Shown: piece by piece, positions 51,801 through 63,837 of the stretch
Position numbering within the stretch: the stretch's first letter is position 1
Layout: every line of letters begins with the position of its first letter
Origin: Aptenodytes patagonicus
Lineage: Eukaryota; Chordata; Aves; Sphenisciformes; Spheniscidae
Assembly (NCBI RefSeq): GCF_965638725.1
Contig: NC_134952.1
Span: 59,064,065 to 59,128,064 of the forward strand
Direction of reading: 5' to 3'
Length of the DNA: 64,000 nt
Position numbers and translations under genes: made by a program
Notes under the pieces: model-generated
Database searches by the model: none
Told to the model about the DNA's origin: nothing
Seen by the model: only the letters and a program-made list of their open reading frames with translations

Positions 51801-54800
51801 AACTGTACCCGTAGCATCCATAACCATTCCTGAATGTGTCTGGTTATGGCCGCACAGTTTCTTCCTTGATGAAATTATCCTTCTACAGTGCTAAAGGTAA
51901 CGTCTAAACTGCAGGTCTTTGGAGTGCCTTCAAACTACCATGCCACAGTGTAAAGTTGGCTGATTTTAAGTCCTTTTGGGGTAGAATGAGGTATGGCACC
52001 ACCCTCCTCCCTCCTTTGCATCAAAAGGAGTCCCAGGCACGTGGGTCAGACTTGAGGCATACAAAGTATGTCCAGGTTTAGCCTAAGTCAGGGGGAAAAA
52101 AAAAAATCAATATCCTTTCCATGAAATGGTATTTGTGTCATCAATAACTAAATAAAAAAGTAAGCCAGTTGCATTGAAGTTTTAGCAATTCAGGAAAATA
52201 AATGCCAATTTCTAACCAGCATTTCTGTTGCTAGCTTGTTAGAGTCCCTGACTACTATTGCACATCAATGTTAGGGCCTTCAAAATAGCCTAGCAAAATT
52301 GGTTCTTCCTTGCATCGTTGTCAGGTAGCAGGGGAAGATTAGAAAGGGCTATTTCCTTTAAAGAAAAATCTGTTGCCTACTGGTTGTCCTACAGAGGTTC
52401 CAACAGTCCATCTGGCAGTGAAGAAGCAGGGAGAGACTACAATAAAATTAGGGAGTCCTAAAATAAGAGATAAAAGTTGAAGATAGAATCTTTTTTTCAT
52501 TATAGTTCTTCTTGCTTATTCATTTTGTGCTTCAACTGTAAAACTGAAATATGGTAGCGATAGGGATTTATATTCTCTGTTAATGTGAGCTGCAGTTAAA
52601 ACCTCACAAGAGTTGAAGGACAGATAAAGGAAAACCAAACAAACCAGGAGCTCATTTGTTTTTGTAACACAGTGGGTCACCATAGTACCCCAAATAGGAC
52701 AGAGGAGAAGAAAATGGAAAACCAGGACTACCTTCAGCAGACTGAGGGTGGGGAGGGTAGAAAGCTACAGGTAAAATTGCATTTGATTGTTTTATACTAA
52801 ATTTGTATGTTGGCCAGAATCCCTGATACAAATTCTTCACACTGGAAAAATGTTTCTCAGGGGAATCTATCTTATTACTTTTTTTCCATTTTGATGAAAA
52901 AAAAAGTAATGATATGAAGTGGAAAATGTCATGTAAAATTAATCTAAATATTGGCCTCATGTAACACAATAGAAAACACATTTTACTGTGTTGGTGGTGT
53001 TATTCACTAAAGACCTTAAGTACAGGTGTGCCAAACTGTCAGGACATTTTTATACAAGTGATCGATTTTCCTTTGCTAGAAAATGCTGCACTCCCTAGGG
53101 CTTGTTCTCCCCTTGGACCATGACCTAGAAAAGTTTTTAAACACTTGCTGTGCAAGACCCACCACTCCATTCCTTTTCGTACCTATTTACAGTCCCAAAT
53201 GGGGATATTTTCCATCAGTGTGGCCCTATTACTGCAGTGCCTAAGCATCTCACCTGGACCGTTTCTGCTTTCTCAAAGACAATAGTGTGAAAGTAGGGGA
53301 CAGACACCGTAAAGCTGGTGTGACAACTGCAATCTAAACATCGATACAGTTTGCTTTCGTTGCATGTCTACAGCAAGCCTGTTCTCTGTGTGTCCTATCC
53401 CCAACATATGGAAGTAGAGCAGGAACTGGAGCACCATTTGGAGCGGGTAATGGAAGTCTGCAGCTGGAGTCTGCTGCACAGGCTCCCTGAGGGTGTCCCT
53501 TGGGGACCTCACTAGAAGGGAGTTGTTCATCAATGGTAAGGCTAAAAAGCTGTTGTTGTACTCCAAAACAGAGAGTTTCTTATTTTATTAACTGGAAGGT
53601 AGAAAGCATACATGCTGATGGGCTTAGATGCTTCCAAGTTAAGCAACTACTCTTTGATGAAAATTTGATGCTAAATTTGTTACCAAGTTTGATTTTTAGA
53701 TTTTTGGAATCCCTTTGGTAATGTAATCCAAGATACACTGGAAACCCTTGTGAGAGCAAGAAATCAAACCCATATTTGCAAGTCTTGGCCAGTTTCCTAA
53801 ATGCTAGAATGTCCTCCCTCTTGGAGTCTATTTTTCTGAAATGGAGCACTCCTGATTATTGTGCTGTTTGGATGACAGCTTGAGAAATTTGTAAGAGGAG
53901 TGAAGGGTGACCTACTTGCACCTTAATTTTTTTTCTGCGTTCTTAGTGAAGATGTTCCAGTTTAGTAGTTGATTTTAATTTAATCACACATTGTCTAAAA
54001 GCTCTTTGTACCACAAATAGCTCTTTTCCAAGTAGAAATCAAATAACTCTTTAAGAAGAATATGTTTATATTAAAACAATTGTGGCTGATGTGTCCAGCA
54101 CTGCTACTTAGTTACTGCTGTTTATATACACTTTCCATTGTTTTGAAGAGCTATATTATCTCGGGTCACCTTCAATTTTCGCTTAAGAATCTTTTGGGCT
54201 TTCGCTCTGATGGATACCGATCTTCTTTCTTAAATTTTAAACTTAATCACATCTATACATGCATATTAATTGGGTCAATGTTGAAGATGGATTTTAAGAA
54301 TTAAAAATAGCATTGTGGCCACAGCGTTTGATTCTTTCAGGGTTAGAAGGATATGTAGTGCTTGTCAGCGACGTTCTCTGAGGTATCTTTGTTTTGAGGT
54401 CCATGCATTTGTTCATAAATAGGCATCTCTATGCATATTTATTTATGTCTGTAGACTTTGATTGTCTCCTACTGGTGAGAATAGCTGGCTTACCTTCAAT
54501 ACACAACAAGCAGTCAATTTAAATACAATTCAAATTTGCTTCTGTTTCTCTTAGCTAATGAGTAGCAAGTGATTTGCCAGCCCTAATTATGGCGTTAATG
54601 TGTTTCCAAGAGGCACAGAGAGAATAAATGCCATTAAATTCCACAGTGGCTTAAAGCAGTTTGGTGTAACTGCATTTAAACAAAGCAAAATGCAGCCTCT
54701 CTTTGTTACTTGCAGTCAGTGGTGGCAGCTGAGGTTTTTTTGTGTGACAAAAAGCAGGCAAACTAAATGTCAGATTAGAACTGTCCTGCAGAAACCCAAA

Positions 54801-55804
54801 AAACTTTTTATGTGGTAATTTTTTTTACAAACTCTTCTCTTCAGAACTGCATATGTCAGCTCTCTGATGGCATGTGATGTTCAAGGTTGTGCAGTCAACT
54901 GAGGGGGCTGTATAGAAAGTAGAATCAAAAACTGAGGTTCTTTGTTGCATACGCTCGAGTTGAGTGCCACAAAGTAAGTGGGCAAAGATGGGTGTGGGTC
55001 TTTTTTGGTTGGTTGGTTTTTTGGTTTGTTGGACGTTTTTTAATGCACTGATGCGAAATTGCACTGACAGTCCCATCACCTGCAACGTGGTTATGTGGCA
55101 TGTGAAAAATAGCCTGTGTAAATATAGTAAATCCTTTCAGAGGGTACAGCTGGCTTGAAATGAGCTGTTAGAAAGGATTGTTGTATGGACTGTTGCATAC
55201 AAAAATCTCTTTTCCTCTTTTTATCTTTTCTTTTATTGAAAACGTATTATAAGCACTGAGTTTGAGCTTTCCTTGAAAGCTTTAAAAAAACCTTATGTTC
55301 ATGTAAAGCAACTTATGTTTTCCTTATGTAGCTCCTGGTGCCAGAGGAATTTATAAAGTGCTTTTAGCGACTTAAAAGCCCGCGAAGTGTAGGATAATCC
55401 CTCCCTGTCTTTAACTCAGTCCAGTATCCCTTCATCAGCTGTCCTAGTGGGATGGCTCTGTATTGTAGTAATACGTCTTCTCCATTGTGGATGTATTCAG
55501 GTTTGTAGATAGGTTGAGGCTTGTTCTGGCAAATGTATCTTATTTTTCATCTTACTCTTCCCTCTAGAAGGCTGAAATTATAAGAATTTGTAGGATCTTT
55601 TTGAGGCTTACCTGGTAGTACCTATATGATAAAGCTATTTGAGTGTACACACCTGTACATGAATTCTCCTCGCTTCTATTTTGTCATACCAGTTTACAGG
55701 CTTTTCAAATGCATGATCTGCCGACGTGTACAGCACAGAAGTACCAAGTGTACTGTGCTTCTTTGAGCCAAGAGCAGAGACTCCATCACCCCCATCTTCT
55801 ACAG
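39881..55804. other. Intergenic: no gene recognised
   Basis: Sixteen kilobases in which I see no known gene, RNA or repeat copy. Open frames are short and unstructured. There is a T17 run at 49791-49807 and small AAAT runs near 49255. GGTTTAGCTCAGTGGTTAA at about 40535 looks like a tRNA A box but lacks the rest of a tRNA. Confidence 0.65.
54541..54740. promoter_or_regulatory. Possible conserved non-coding element
   Basis: The block has a CCCTAATTATGG core (TAATTA at 54584-54589, a homeodomain site), further TAAT-type sites nearby, and non-repetitive balanced composition unlike its AT-rich neighbours. That is the look of developmental enhancers in gene deserts. Conservation cannot be tested here. 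Confidence 0.2.
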
Positions 55805-55826
55805 GTGATTTTTGCTGCTGGTTCAC

Positions 55827-56147
55827 ATGTCATTTTGGTTTATCATTTGGTTCTCTGTCCTACTCTTAATAATTCAAGTATCTCTAGAAAGCCTCATAGT
55901 TGTATTTTTCGGTGTTATAGTGTGGATGGCCAGAGAAGAAGCTAATGATAGGGAAGAGCCGCACTTGAAGCTCCGTCTCCATCAGCTTAAAAAGAAACTA
56001 AGGCTGGAGTTGCACAGAAAGCGTTTAGGAACCTCCCCTAAGACACCTAAAAGATTTTGGGAAATCCTATTCCCAATCTTCTGGGAGTTTCTTTTGCCCT
56101 CTTGTTACACGTTTCTGTCCAAGTTTCACAGACTGAAACTAAAGCAG
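55827..56147 (+). CDS. Unidentified candidate exon: membrane segment plus basic helix
   Basis: The frame starts at the first ATG (55827) after an in-frame TGA and runs 107 codons to an ideal donor, CAG|GTAAGT at 56148; an acceptor-like CTTCTACAG ends at 55804. Residues 3-33 are hydrophobic with few charges (FWFIIWFSVLLLIIQ, IVVFFGVIVW), which reads as a signal anchor or long membrane helix. Residues 36-76 are charged, mostly basic (LKLRLHQLKKKLRLELHRKR), and 77-98 are again hydrophobic and aromatic (FWEILFPIFWEFLLP). The design resembles small single-pass membrane proteins, but I recognise no family. The ATG context is weak (C at -3). Read past the donor it stops after two codons. Open frames this long also occur by chance here, so the splice site and composition are the main support. 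Confidence 0.3.
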
Positions 56148-58297
56148 GTAAGTTAAAATCGTGGTCCAGCAAACTACATAATACTATAAAGTGCTTCTCT
56201 GGATTGGGATGTGAACCCTTAACTCCACTGGAAGTTTGGTACTTAGCCACCTTTTGAGGATCACGATGTGAGTGACCTATCTGAAGATGGTGTTGCCATA
56301 GCACCAGGATCAGAAGTTGGGAGATTCTGGTTCACCCTTTTCTATTGACAGTAAATGATAATATCTCTTCCCTCACTTAAACTGAATGGTGGTGGTGTCT
56401 TTTTCACTCCATATGGAAAACCCATTTCATGCTTTGTCTTACCTTGTATTCCAGACAATGGCTGGGGAAAGACTTCAGAGTGGAAAATGCAGGAAAATTG
56501 GGCTCTGATACTGATCTGAACTGAAACAGTCAGGAAATACCATATTCTAAGCTTAGTGGGCGCCGACAATTTTTTTTTTTTTTTGAGACCCTTGGTCCTT
56601 AATATGACCCATATTAAAAAAATATCCTGTTAAATTCATCAGCTGTTCCCCACATGGTCTTAAAACACTTTCCAAAAAGGTATCTATGAATGTAACTTTT
56701 TTTTTTTGTTTGAACAGATTATTTAGTGTTTTCTTACTTTTACATGTCTCAAAGTTGGATGTTTATCTGGAAAGGAAAAAATCTGTAATAGCAGGTGGTA
56801 TTCCCAGGTTCAAATAACATCTCTTGATCTGAAACTTTATTCAGTGATGTAAAATAGAAGGATATTTACTGGTGTCAGATTTAGTGAATGGAATGTTTTC
56901 CTTTTTGAACTTTAAACGTAAATGTTACATTTTGGACAAATGAAGTTACTGTGATTATTTGGAAGTAGTGTGTTCTCCTTTTGTCATGTTCAACACGGAG
57001 GAAAAAAAATCCAGTTTCTGAAAGTAAAATCTAGTTTTATTTTAATAAAGGGTTGCATTTCTATTCTGGCTCAGAAAATCTTTAGGCAACAGATACAATT
57101 CAATGGAGTTACCTCCAGTTTACAAAGAAAGTACTGAGTCACGGCCAAACAAGTTGTGACTGCTTTTCTTACAGCTGTCAAGGTTAAAATCGGGAATAAA
57201 GCACAAATCTCCAAACTCTTTTGTGTGTCACTAAACCACCTTGCTACTGTGTCAACTATAGCATCTTCTCTAGCACCTTCCTGCTCACTGAGCAGGGACA
57301 TTAACCTTTACCTGATATTCTGTTTGGGTGGTCCTTTTACATACGGCAGAGAGATAAACAATGTGAAAGTTTAGCTGGTTCAAGGAACTATATTCTATTA
57401 CAATGCTTGGTTAGTTTAACTTTGGCACATGATCGAATACAAGGGGTAATTATATTCTGGAGTTATTCAATATTTGAACAGCTTGGAAAGAACAATCTTC
57501 AGGGAGGTGGAGGGCTCAGTTTGATTATAGAGCTGCCTTATTTATGCCTTATGAGACTACATTGTTTGCTGGCTTCTCTTTGTTTGATTCGAGGTGCAAA
57601 AGAAATAAAATACTGACATAAAGATTTGAGATAGAGTAGCCAAACACCACTAAGTATTTTGCTGAACAATGGATTTGATGAGTGTTTAGCCATGGCCACA
57701 GCAGAAGGCATGGTCTCACTGTTCCACATTGTGCAGCTTCCTTATGAGCATGTGTAAGAAAAGGAGTGAAAGACCAAACGCTAGTTTTATACTGAAGCGT
57801 TCATTCTGGGTGTATTGCCTGCCACCCTAGGTTAGCTTACCATTTCAGTTCCTACTGTCTACTTATGACAACAGTTTGCTGTAGGTCTTAGCTATATGGC
57901 CCTTGATCCATTACTGGGAATTTATGGGCAGCATTTGATCTGTCAAACATATTTGAAAATTAATGGTTATCTAAATCATCCAGGCAGCTCTGAAATCCCC
58001 ATTCTTAATGTTTCTGCACTATTCATTATCTTAGCTGTGATAAGATGCTGTAGTGATGAGTGCCTGCGGGCCTAAGACACATACCCATCATTATTTGTGT
58101 TTCATTTTGCCTACATAAGGTATGTTGCTCTGTTTCTGGAACTGTGTTTAATATGTGGTAATGTTCACTCCACTTTCCCAAGTTCTCTGAGGTAATGGTA
58201 TAAAACAACATGCTGTCCCTTAAGAGGCCAAGGCAGATGACTGTTTGAGGGACACCTGAACCACATGATCTGTCCTGCCATGACCATCTGTTTCAGG

Positions 58298-58317
58298 ATT
58301 CCCAGCATGCTGGGAAT
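58298..58317. promoter_or_regulatory. 20-bp perfect palindrome, TTCCCAGCATGC in inverted pair
   Basis: ATTCCCAGCATGCTGGGAAT is its own reverse complement. Each arm carries TTCCCAGCATGC, which resembles the core of the ZNF143/THAP11 motif, though the ACTACA part of that motif is absent. Function is inference. Confidence 0.4.
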
Positions 58318-59404
58318 GATTAATGAGTGTTTTTAAATGTATTTCACTTTATGAGTATCTGACTGGCACTAAATGGCCATTGTGTTTTGCTTAAAAGATC
58401 TCACAGCATTTACTCCTGAGCTCTGAAGTATTTACCTTGTTTTTTCTGTCTCTCTTCTATCAGCATAGTAATTTGAATACATAAATGAGTAGCATACAGC
58501 ATTGTTTTCCCCCTTGGGACTTCTGAATGCAAACTTTCTGCAGATGTGTAGGCTTGCAGGGAATCATTAAGTATGGAAGGTGACTTTCCAAAAAGGTCTG
58601 ACATTACTGAGAATCAGGAGAAAAATATTTGATCATCATTTGTCCAGGGATCCAGGTTCCTGAGTAAACAGAGAGGTTTCCTGACTTGATTGCAGATAAA
58701 TGAGGAATTTCCCAGCACCTGAGCAAGTCAACAGTGCGTAGCTATTGAATGTTCTTGACGTGAGTAAGGGTCTCATTGGGGGTGGGTTTGCATGGTGCTG
58801 TTGTACAATCTGAAAGGCCACGGATGAGGCCAGTGAGATGGCAGGAAGATGCGGGTAAATGTTGTTAATTTTCTTTTTAGGTACTAGCTAGAACCTCTGT
58901 TGCTAACTCTAGAATAACACCCATCCTCATCACAAAAGGTTTTGAACAGCAGCCACAAGTAGAATTCCCTGTCCAGGGAGAGCTACTCTGAAGGATGGGA
59001 GTCTGTGAGAGGGCCTTGAGGAAGAGGAGGGGAGCAGGGCCATGAGGGAGGGAGAAAAATCAGCTACGTTATTATTCTCATAGCACTGCATAAGATCCAC
59101 CTGGTTTTGTGTGACATGCCTGTTTTGTAGACATGGGTGAAACCTGGGAATGCAGAATGGAAAAAAACCCACAAGAGTTTATTCAGCACCTCACTGAAAC
59201 CATTTGCAGCTTAACTGGCAGGCAGACAAGGCATTTAAGATCATTGATCACTCTCACCAGCTGGACATTCAGATAATAGTTTTTCTCATCCTGTTGTTCT
59301 GAGGGGGAGAAGCTTTTGTTCTGCATTGACTGTAATTTGGCTATATAAGAGGTTAATCTATCTGGTCCAGTTCATAACTCTTCTGCAGATTTTTTTATTT
59401 TTAG

Positions 59405-59500
59405 GAGAAAGAATTAGCTCTCAAATGCTTTCAAGGATGGAATCCACGTTCCTGCCATTCGCAGACTCAATTTTGCTGTAACACTAGTGCGTGTGTATAA
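59405..59500 (+). CDS. Possible alternative terminal exon of the candidate gene
   Basis: After a T-rich tract ending TTTTTTATTTTTAG, a phase-0 frame reads 31 codons (EKELALKCFQGWNPRSCHSQ then a Cys-rich tail) and stops. Phase 0 fits the 56147 donor. There is little other support, and a 31-codon frame is easily random. Confidence 0.12.
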   Translation, partial: EKELALKCFQGWNPRSCHSQTQFCCNTSACV

Positions 59501-60470
59501 GTGGCCTTAGGCTGCTTGAAGTAGAGATGTGTGAGGCCAGTTGATATGGCCCCTTGCATTCTTCCAGTTGCTGAGAATTAGCCACGTGGGACTAGGCAGT
59601 AGATGGACCCCTTTCCTAAATCCAAGGGCCAAGTCCCGTCACTGACACAGCGAGGACAACCCCTTTCCTCCCAGGTGATTCTTTGTTCTTTACACAACAG
59701 ATCCTTTTCCACTGCAAGAGGCCTTTCTCTGCTGCATGAATAGCATCAAGACTGAGCCATCAAAATCAGCTTAAAGCCCTTAAGCCCAAGATGTCACATC
59801 TGCTTTACAGAAATTACAACAGGAAAACAACATGATTTTTAAAAAAAAATCATTTCAAAATAAACATTGTAAAAACTTAGTGGAAAAACATCTGCAGTTT
59901 TCAGACCATTACAGCACTTTGTCAGGAAGTCATGGAGAATTTTTGCATTTTATCCTTGAATTTATCATTGCTGCCTTCTATTTCTAAATAGCATCATTTC
60001 CCACAAAGAAAGGCAATTTATGCTGATGTCAGCAACAGCATGTAGCTGATAGGCAAGGTATACAGGGTGTCTGAAATACTGGGAAGAATATTTGTGATAA
60101 TTAGGACAGCACAATAGATATGAAAGGCAACGTTTACAAGGGTTTGTTCTTGTAAATTGTCTTAGAGGATGTAGATGCCTGGAGAAAAAAAACCCAACAA
60201 ACAAACAAAAAACCACCAACTTTCCAAGCTGCTAGAACAGTTAGTGGAAGAAGCAATGACGCTTTTTTACATGCAAATAAAAAATAGCAAGCATAGTCAC
60301 ATTTTGGATCAGAGAAAAAGTGTTACAGGCTGCACTAGAAAGGGCAGCACCATGTAAGGAGGTATCGTGCCCATGTGGAGTTGCGGAGGTATTGGAAACG
60401 ATGTAGCTAAAGCCGCATGAGGGTGGGAGAGCTGTCCGTGTCAGCTAATTATGTCAAGAAACAGAGTTGA

Positions 60471-60480
60471 TTTGATCAAA
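60471..60480. promoter_or_regulatory. TTTGATCAAA palindrome (TCF/LEF-like)
   Basis: Two inverted TTTGATC half-sites overlap in a non-repetitive block (about 60420-60780). TCF/LEF factors bind CTTTGATC-like sites. It is a short motif and weak alone. Confidence 0.15.
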
Positions 60481-63240
60481 CTGACTTTGCTGGAAATGCT
60501 CTCCCTAAACTACTTTTGAACTAGCATGCAAAAGCTAACGAGGTGTCTTACCAAAACAGCACTTTCCTGGAGAAACGGAGGCAACAGCAATGCTAAGCAG
60601 GATCACCCGAGTGCTGACACGAGAGCACTCACACCGTTAAATGTTAACATGGTCTTTGGCAGGACTTTGGTCCTGCAGACCTTCCAAAATGCTTTATTTC
60701 TTTATGAACTGTTTGCCAGCTCCGCAAATGTGATTGAATGGCTAATAATGTCGCCGTTGTAACAGAAGTGTTTGCTGTCTCCTTCTTTCATAGATGCACA
60801 AAGGGAAAGATTCAGGAAAGCCAGGGTTCACAGAAAAGCCTAAAACAGAATAGTAAAAGCACAAGTCGCTTTTGGTAGATTCTTGTGTACATTCAAAATA
60901 TACTTTCTTGTCATTAGCACTTGAATAGAAGCACTGTTACTGCAGGAGTTGAGTCAGTGACAGTGTGGGTAGTGACTGGCTTAAATCAAGTCTTTAAACT
61001 TCTGGTGTAACTGAATGCAACCCTGCCCCTGATTAGCATTAAGCAAACTTCTCTCTTTAGTTGTGATGTCCTGAAGTACTTGGTGTAACTTATTGTGAAA
61101 ACACAAAGCTTGTCTGCTTTCCAGTGCCCAATGTCACATACGGCTTTCTGTAGCTGACAGAAGGCAGACGCTGTTGTACTTGGATTACAAAACTAAACAA
61201 GGATTGATTGCAGTGTAAAGAATCATTGTAAGTTTTGCTTAGGGCTAGGTTACAAGAGTGCTCTTTGGGATTAGCTCAAGACTCTTCCTCAGACTTCACA
61301 TGGCAAGTGGGAGGCCTGTGACAAATCTAGTAGGATGTGCTTTAGTTATTTTACAGCTGCAAAAAAGAGCTGAACCATCAAACAAGCAAGATGTCTGATG
61401 CTAGTGTTATATTCTATTACCCTGTAACCAGCCTACACCCATTGATGCAAAGCTCTGAATAACTTGGCATGTGCAGAACTCATTCAATATGCATATGAGA
61501 AGTCCCCTTAAATTCAAGAGTGAGTAGGCTTATTAGGTTCGCCCAGCGTTACCCAGGTAATGCAAATACGTTCTGCAAATAGTTTGCAGTAGTCAACTTC
61601 CATACCAAGTAACGTAAATTAATGGGAAAAGATGATAGCTCGGTCTTGATAATGCTGCATAGGCACAAAGAATTTTCTCAGATACTTGTAATGTGGCCAA
61701 ATTCAAGCAATTTCTACTGGCTATTTCTTGGTTGAGATGCTGAATTTCTCCATGCCTGTGTATGGATGGGGAGGAGTCTGTGCTCTGCTATTTGAAATAG
61801 CTATTTAAAATTAATTTAGATTAATATCTATTTAAAAAAGTGTGTGCACATGTACATGCATAGATATTTCTTTGGTGGACAGGGAGTATTTTATTTATTG
61901 TCCTCTTTTCAGGAACATTCTGTAACCGTTTTCCCCTCTGATTTTATATACCTGAACCTACTGTTAAGCTGAGATAAGGCAGGAAACCTGCGATCCACAT
62001 TCAAAATGATCAATTAGAAATGCTTCCAGCCATGCTTAATGCATGAAGTCTTGTCTCCTTTTAACTTTGATTAGCACACAAAGTAGCCCCTTGCTGTAGT
62101 TGAAGCAGGTGGTCTGTGCCACCTATGAACGCAGCCCCAGTAGGCTAGGGACAGAAAGGCTGTACTGTTGTAGGATAGGATGTGAAAGAATTACCAGTAG
62201 TGCTCGGTGCTAATGGGAAACTCCAGGGCATTTCACTTGAGCTGACAAACAGCCTTTATACAGTAACAAACTGTCCACTGAGAGCCTGGGCAGGATGAGC
62301 TGGGTTTGGCATACCAGCAGCAGTCGCCAGAGAGGTCCGTCTCCACCTGTAGTGCCACTAATTTTTGAGGCAAGAGAGCGAGATGATGATATGTGTGCAT
62401 GTACGTAAGAGAGAGTTGCGTATAAGCTGACTGTAGATGCTCCATGTATAGGGACAGACTAAGAACTGGCTTGTTTGAAGAGTCAGGTAGGAAGGCTGGG
62501 AACCCAGTTTTGTTCCTGCTGAAGCTGGGAGAAAGCAGCCATTGAGAGAGAGTTGAAAGGGGAAACAGGGAGCAAGAGGAAATGAGAATGGAGACATACG
62601 CAAAAGCACGTATTCATATCGTATGTGTATCTCGGGTTGCTGAAAACATTATTGCTTCCACTTAGGTCAACCAGTGTTTACTGGTTTACAGTGAAAACAT
62701 TTAAGTGTCAGTGCTTCAGATATCAAACCCATCACTGTGGTGTGCGTAATGGTATAAGCCAGCCGATGTTGCCGCTATGACTGCAAAAAACTAACAGCCA
62801 AACTAACAGACTCAAGGATGCAAAGTCAGCAATGCAACCAATCTCTTTCCCAAAATGGTTTAAATGTAAATACTGTGAAGAAAGCCCAGAACTTGCACTG
62901 AGTTGGTGTAGTCGTAAGGAAATTCTAACACATTTACCAAAATCTTTTTGTTTTGTTTTTCTTGATGCTGATAATCACACCCCTGCTAAAGCAAGGATAG
63001 TATTATGTCTGTATGGATGAAATTTAACAGCAACCCCAAATGGCATAAAATATCATTTCTGTGGTAAAGTCAGAATATGTAGATGAGATGTGGTTGATCT
63101 AATTTACAGCTGAGTCTTCTTGTTTAATTAACAGCCTTTCCTCTCATACCAAAAATGCCCTATTTAGTCTCCCCAGATCTACTCCCATGCTCTGTTTCCA
63201 TATTTTATATCCAGAGTTTGGATGGTGTAGAAATCAGGAA

Positions 63241-63312
63241 TGGACCTCTGCCAAAATCTCTTCCTCTCTTTCTCTTTTTCTCCTCTTTGTCTCTCTTTCG
63301 TTCTCTCTCCTG
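63241..63312. repeat. Polypyrimidine tract
   Basis: About 70 bases, almost all C or T on the + strand (CTCTTTCTCTTTTTC-type blocks). It can form triplex DNA or act as a splicing tract. Open frames crossing it on the - strand are Glu/Lys/Arg-rich by composition only. Confidence 0.8.
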
Positions 63313-63709
63313 GACAAGCAGTAGCTTGTAATGTTTCCCCTTTCTGTGGTTGGGAAGTTCCCCTTGAAGGGATGTTCTGCAAAAACCACAGTCAAGGAAG
63401 AACCTGGAAAGACTACTTAAGCAGAGCGTATGTGCTCGTGGGGGTAGCAGATGTAGCAAGCTATAATGCAGGTGACCTTTGCATCTAGTGTTCCATCTGA
63501 AGTTGTAGGATGGAACTCCTGGTCTCTTTGGGGAGAGTCAAATATGCCCTTGGAGAGAGAAAAATCACAGGAACACTCCACAAGTCAAAACTGGTGGAGT
63601 TTCCAACCTGCTGTCTGTGAGTTATTCCAAATGGAATGCAAATTCATATAAGATTGCAGTTGTTCAGATTTTTTTCACAAACAGTTATTCCAGGTCCTTC
63701 ATACCACAG

Positions 63710-63823
63710 GTGAAGCTGAGCCATCTGAGAGTATCTACTCAAAGTGAACAGATTCATGAATTGGAAAAAAATGTACTGGAAACTAATACAGCTGCTCAAT
63801 GTTTCCACAGCTTGTCGTCTTAA
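63710..63823 (+). CDS. Possible terminal coding exon, coiled-coil-like
   Basis: After ATACCACAG a phase-0 frame encodes 37 residues, beginning VKLSHLRVSTQSEQIHELEK, then a TAA. The stretch SEQIHELEKNVLET has heptad-like spacing. The TAA is followed at once by overlapping AATAAA signals (63824-63837) and an A9 run, which is what a very short 3' UTR would look like. Phase 0 fits the 56147 donor, so it could end the same gene. The upstream tract is only moderately pyrimidine-rich, and an earlier AG at 63693 is an alternative. No family is recognised. Confidence 0.22.
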   Translation: MKLSHLRVSTQSEQIHELEKNVLETNTAAQCFHSLSS

Positions 63824-63837
63824 AATAAATAAATAAA
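63824..63837 (+). terminator. Overlapping AATAAA signals
   Basis: Three overlapping AATAAA hexamers in an AAAT repeat directly after the TAA at 63821-63823. They may be a microsatellite rather than a real poly(A) site. Confidence 0.3.

Larger units (their letters stand above)
56148..63709. other. Intergenic or intron of the candidate gene
   Basis: No recognised gene. If the 55827 exon is real, this would be intron. A second possible phase-0 exon begins at 59405. The stretch also holds a 20-bp palindrome (58298-58317), an octamer ATGCAAAT (61560-61567), a TTTGATCAAA palindrome and a polypyrimidine tract (63241-63312). Confidence 0.5.

Noticed and set aside
63179..63459. - strand Glu/Lys/Arg-rich open frames
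   Set aside because: They are produced by the polypyrimidine tract at 63241-63312.
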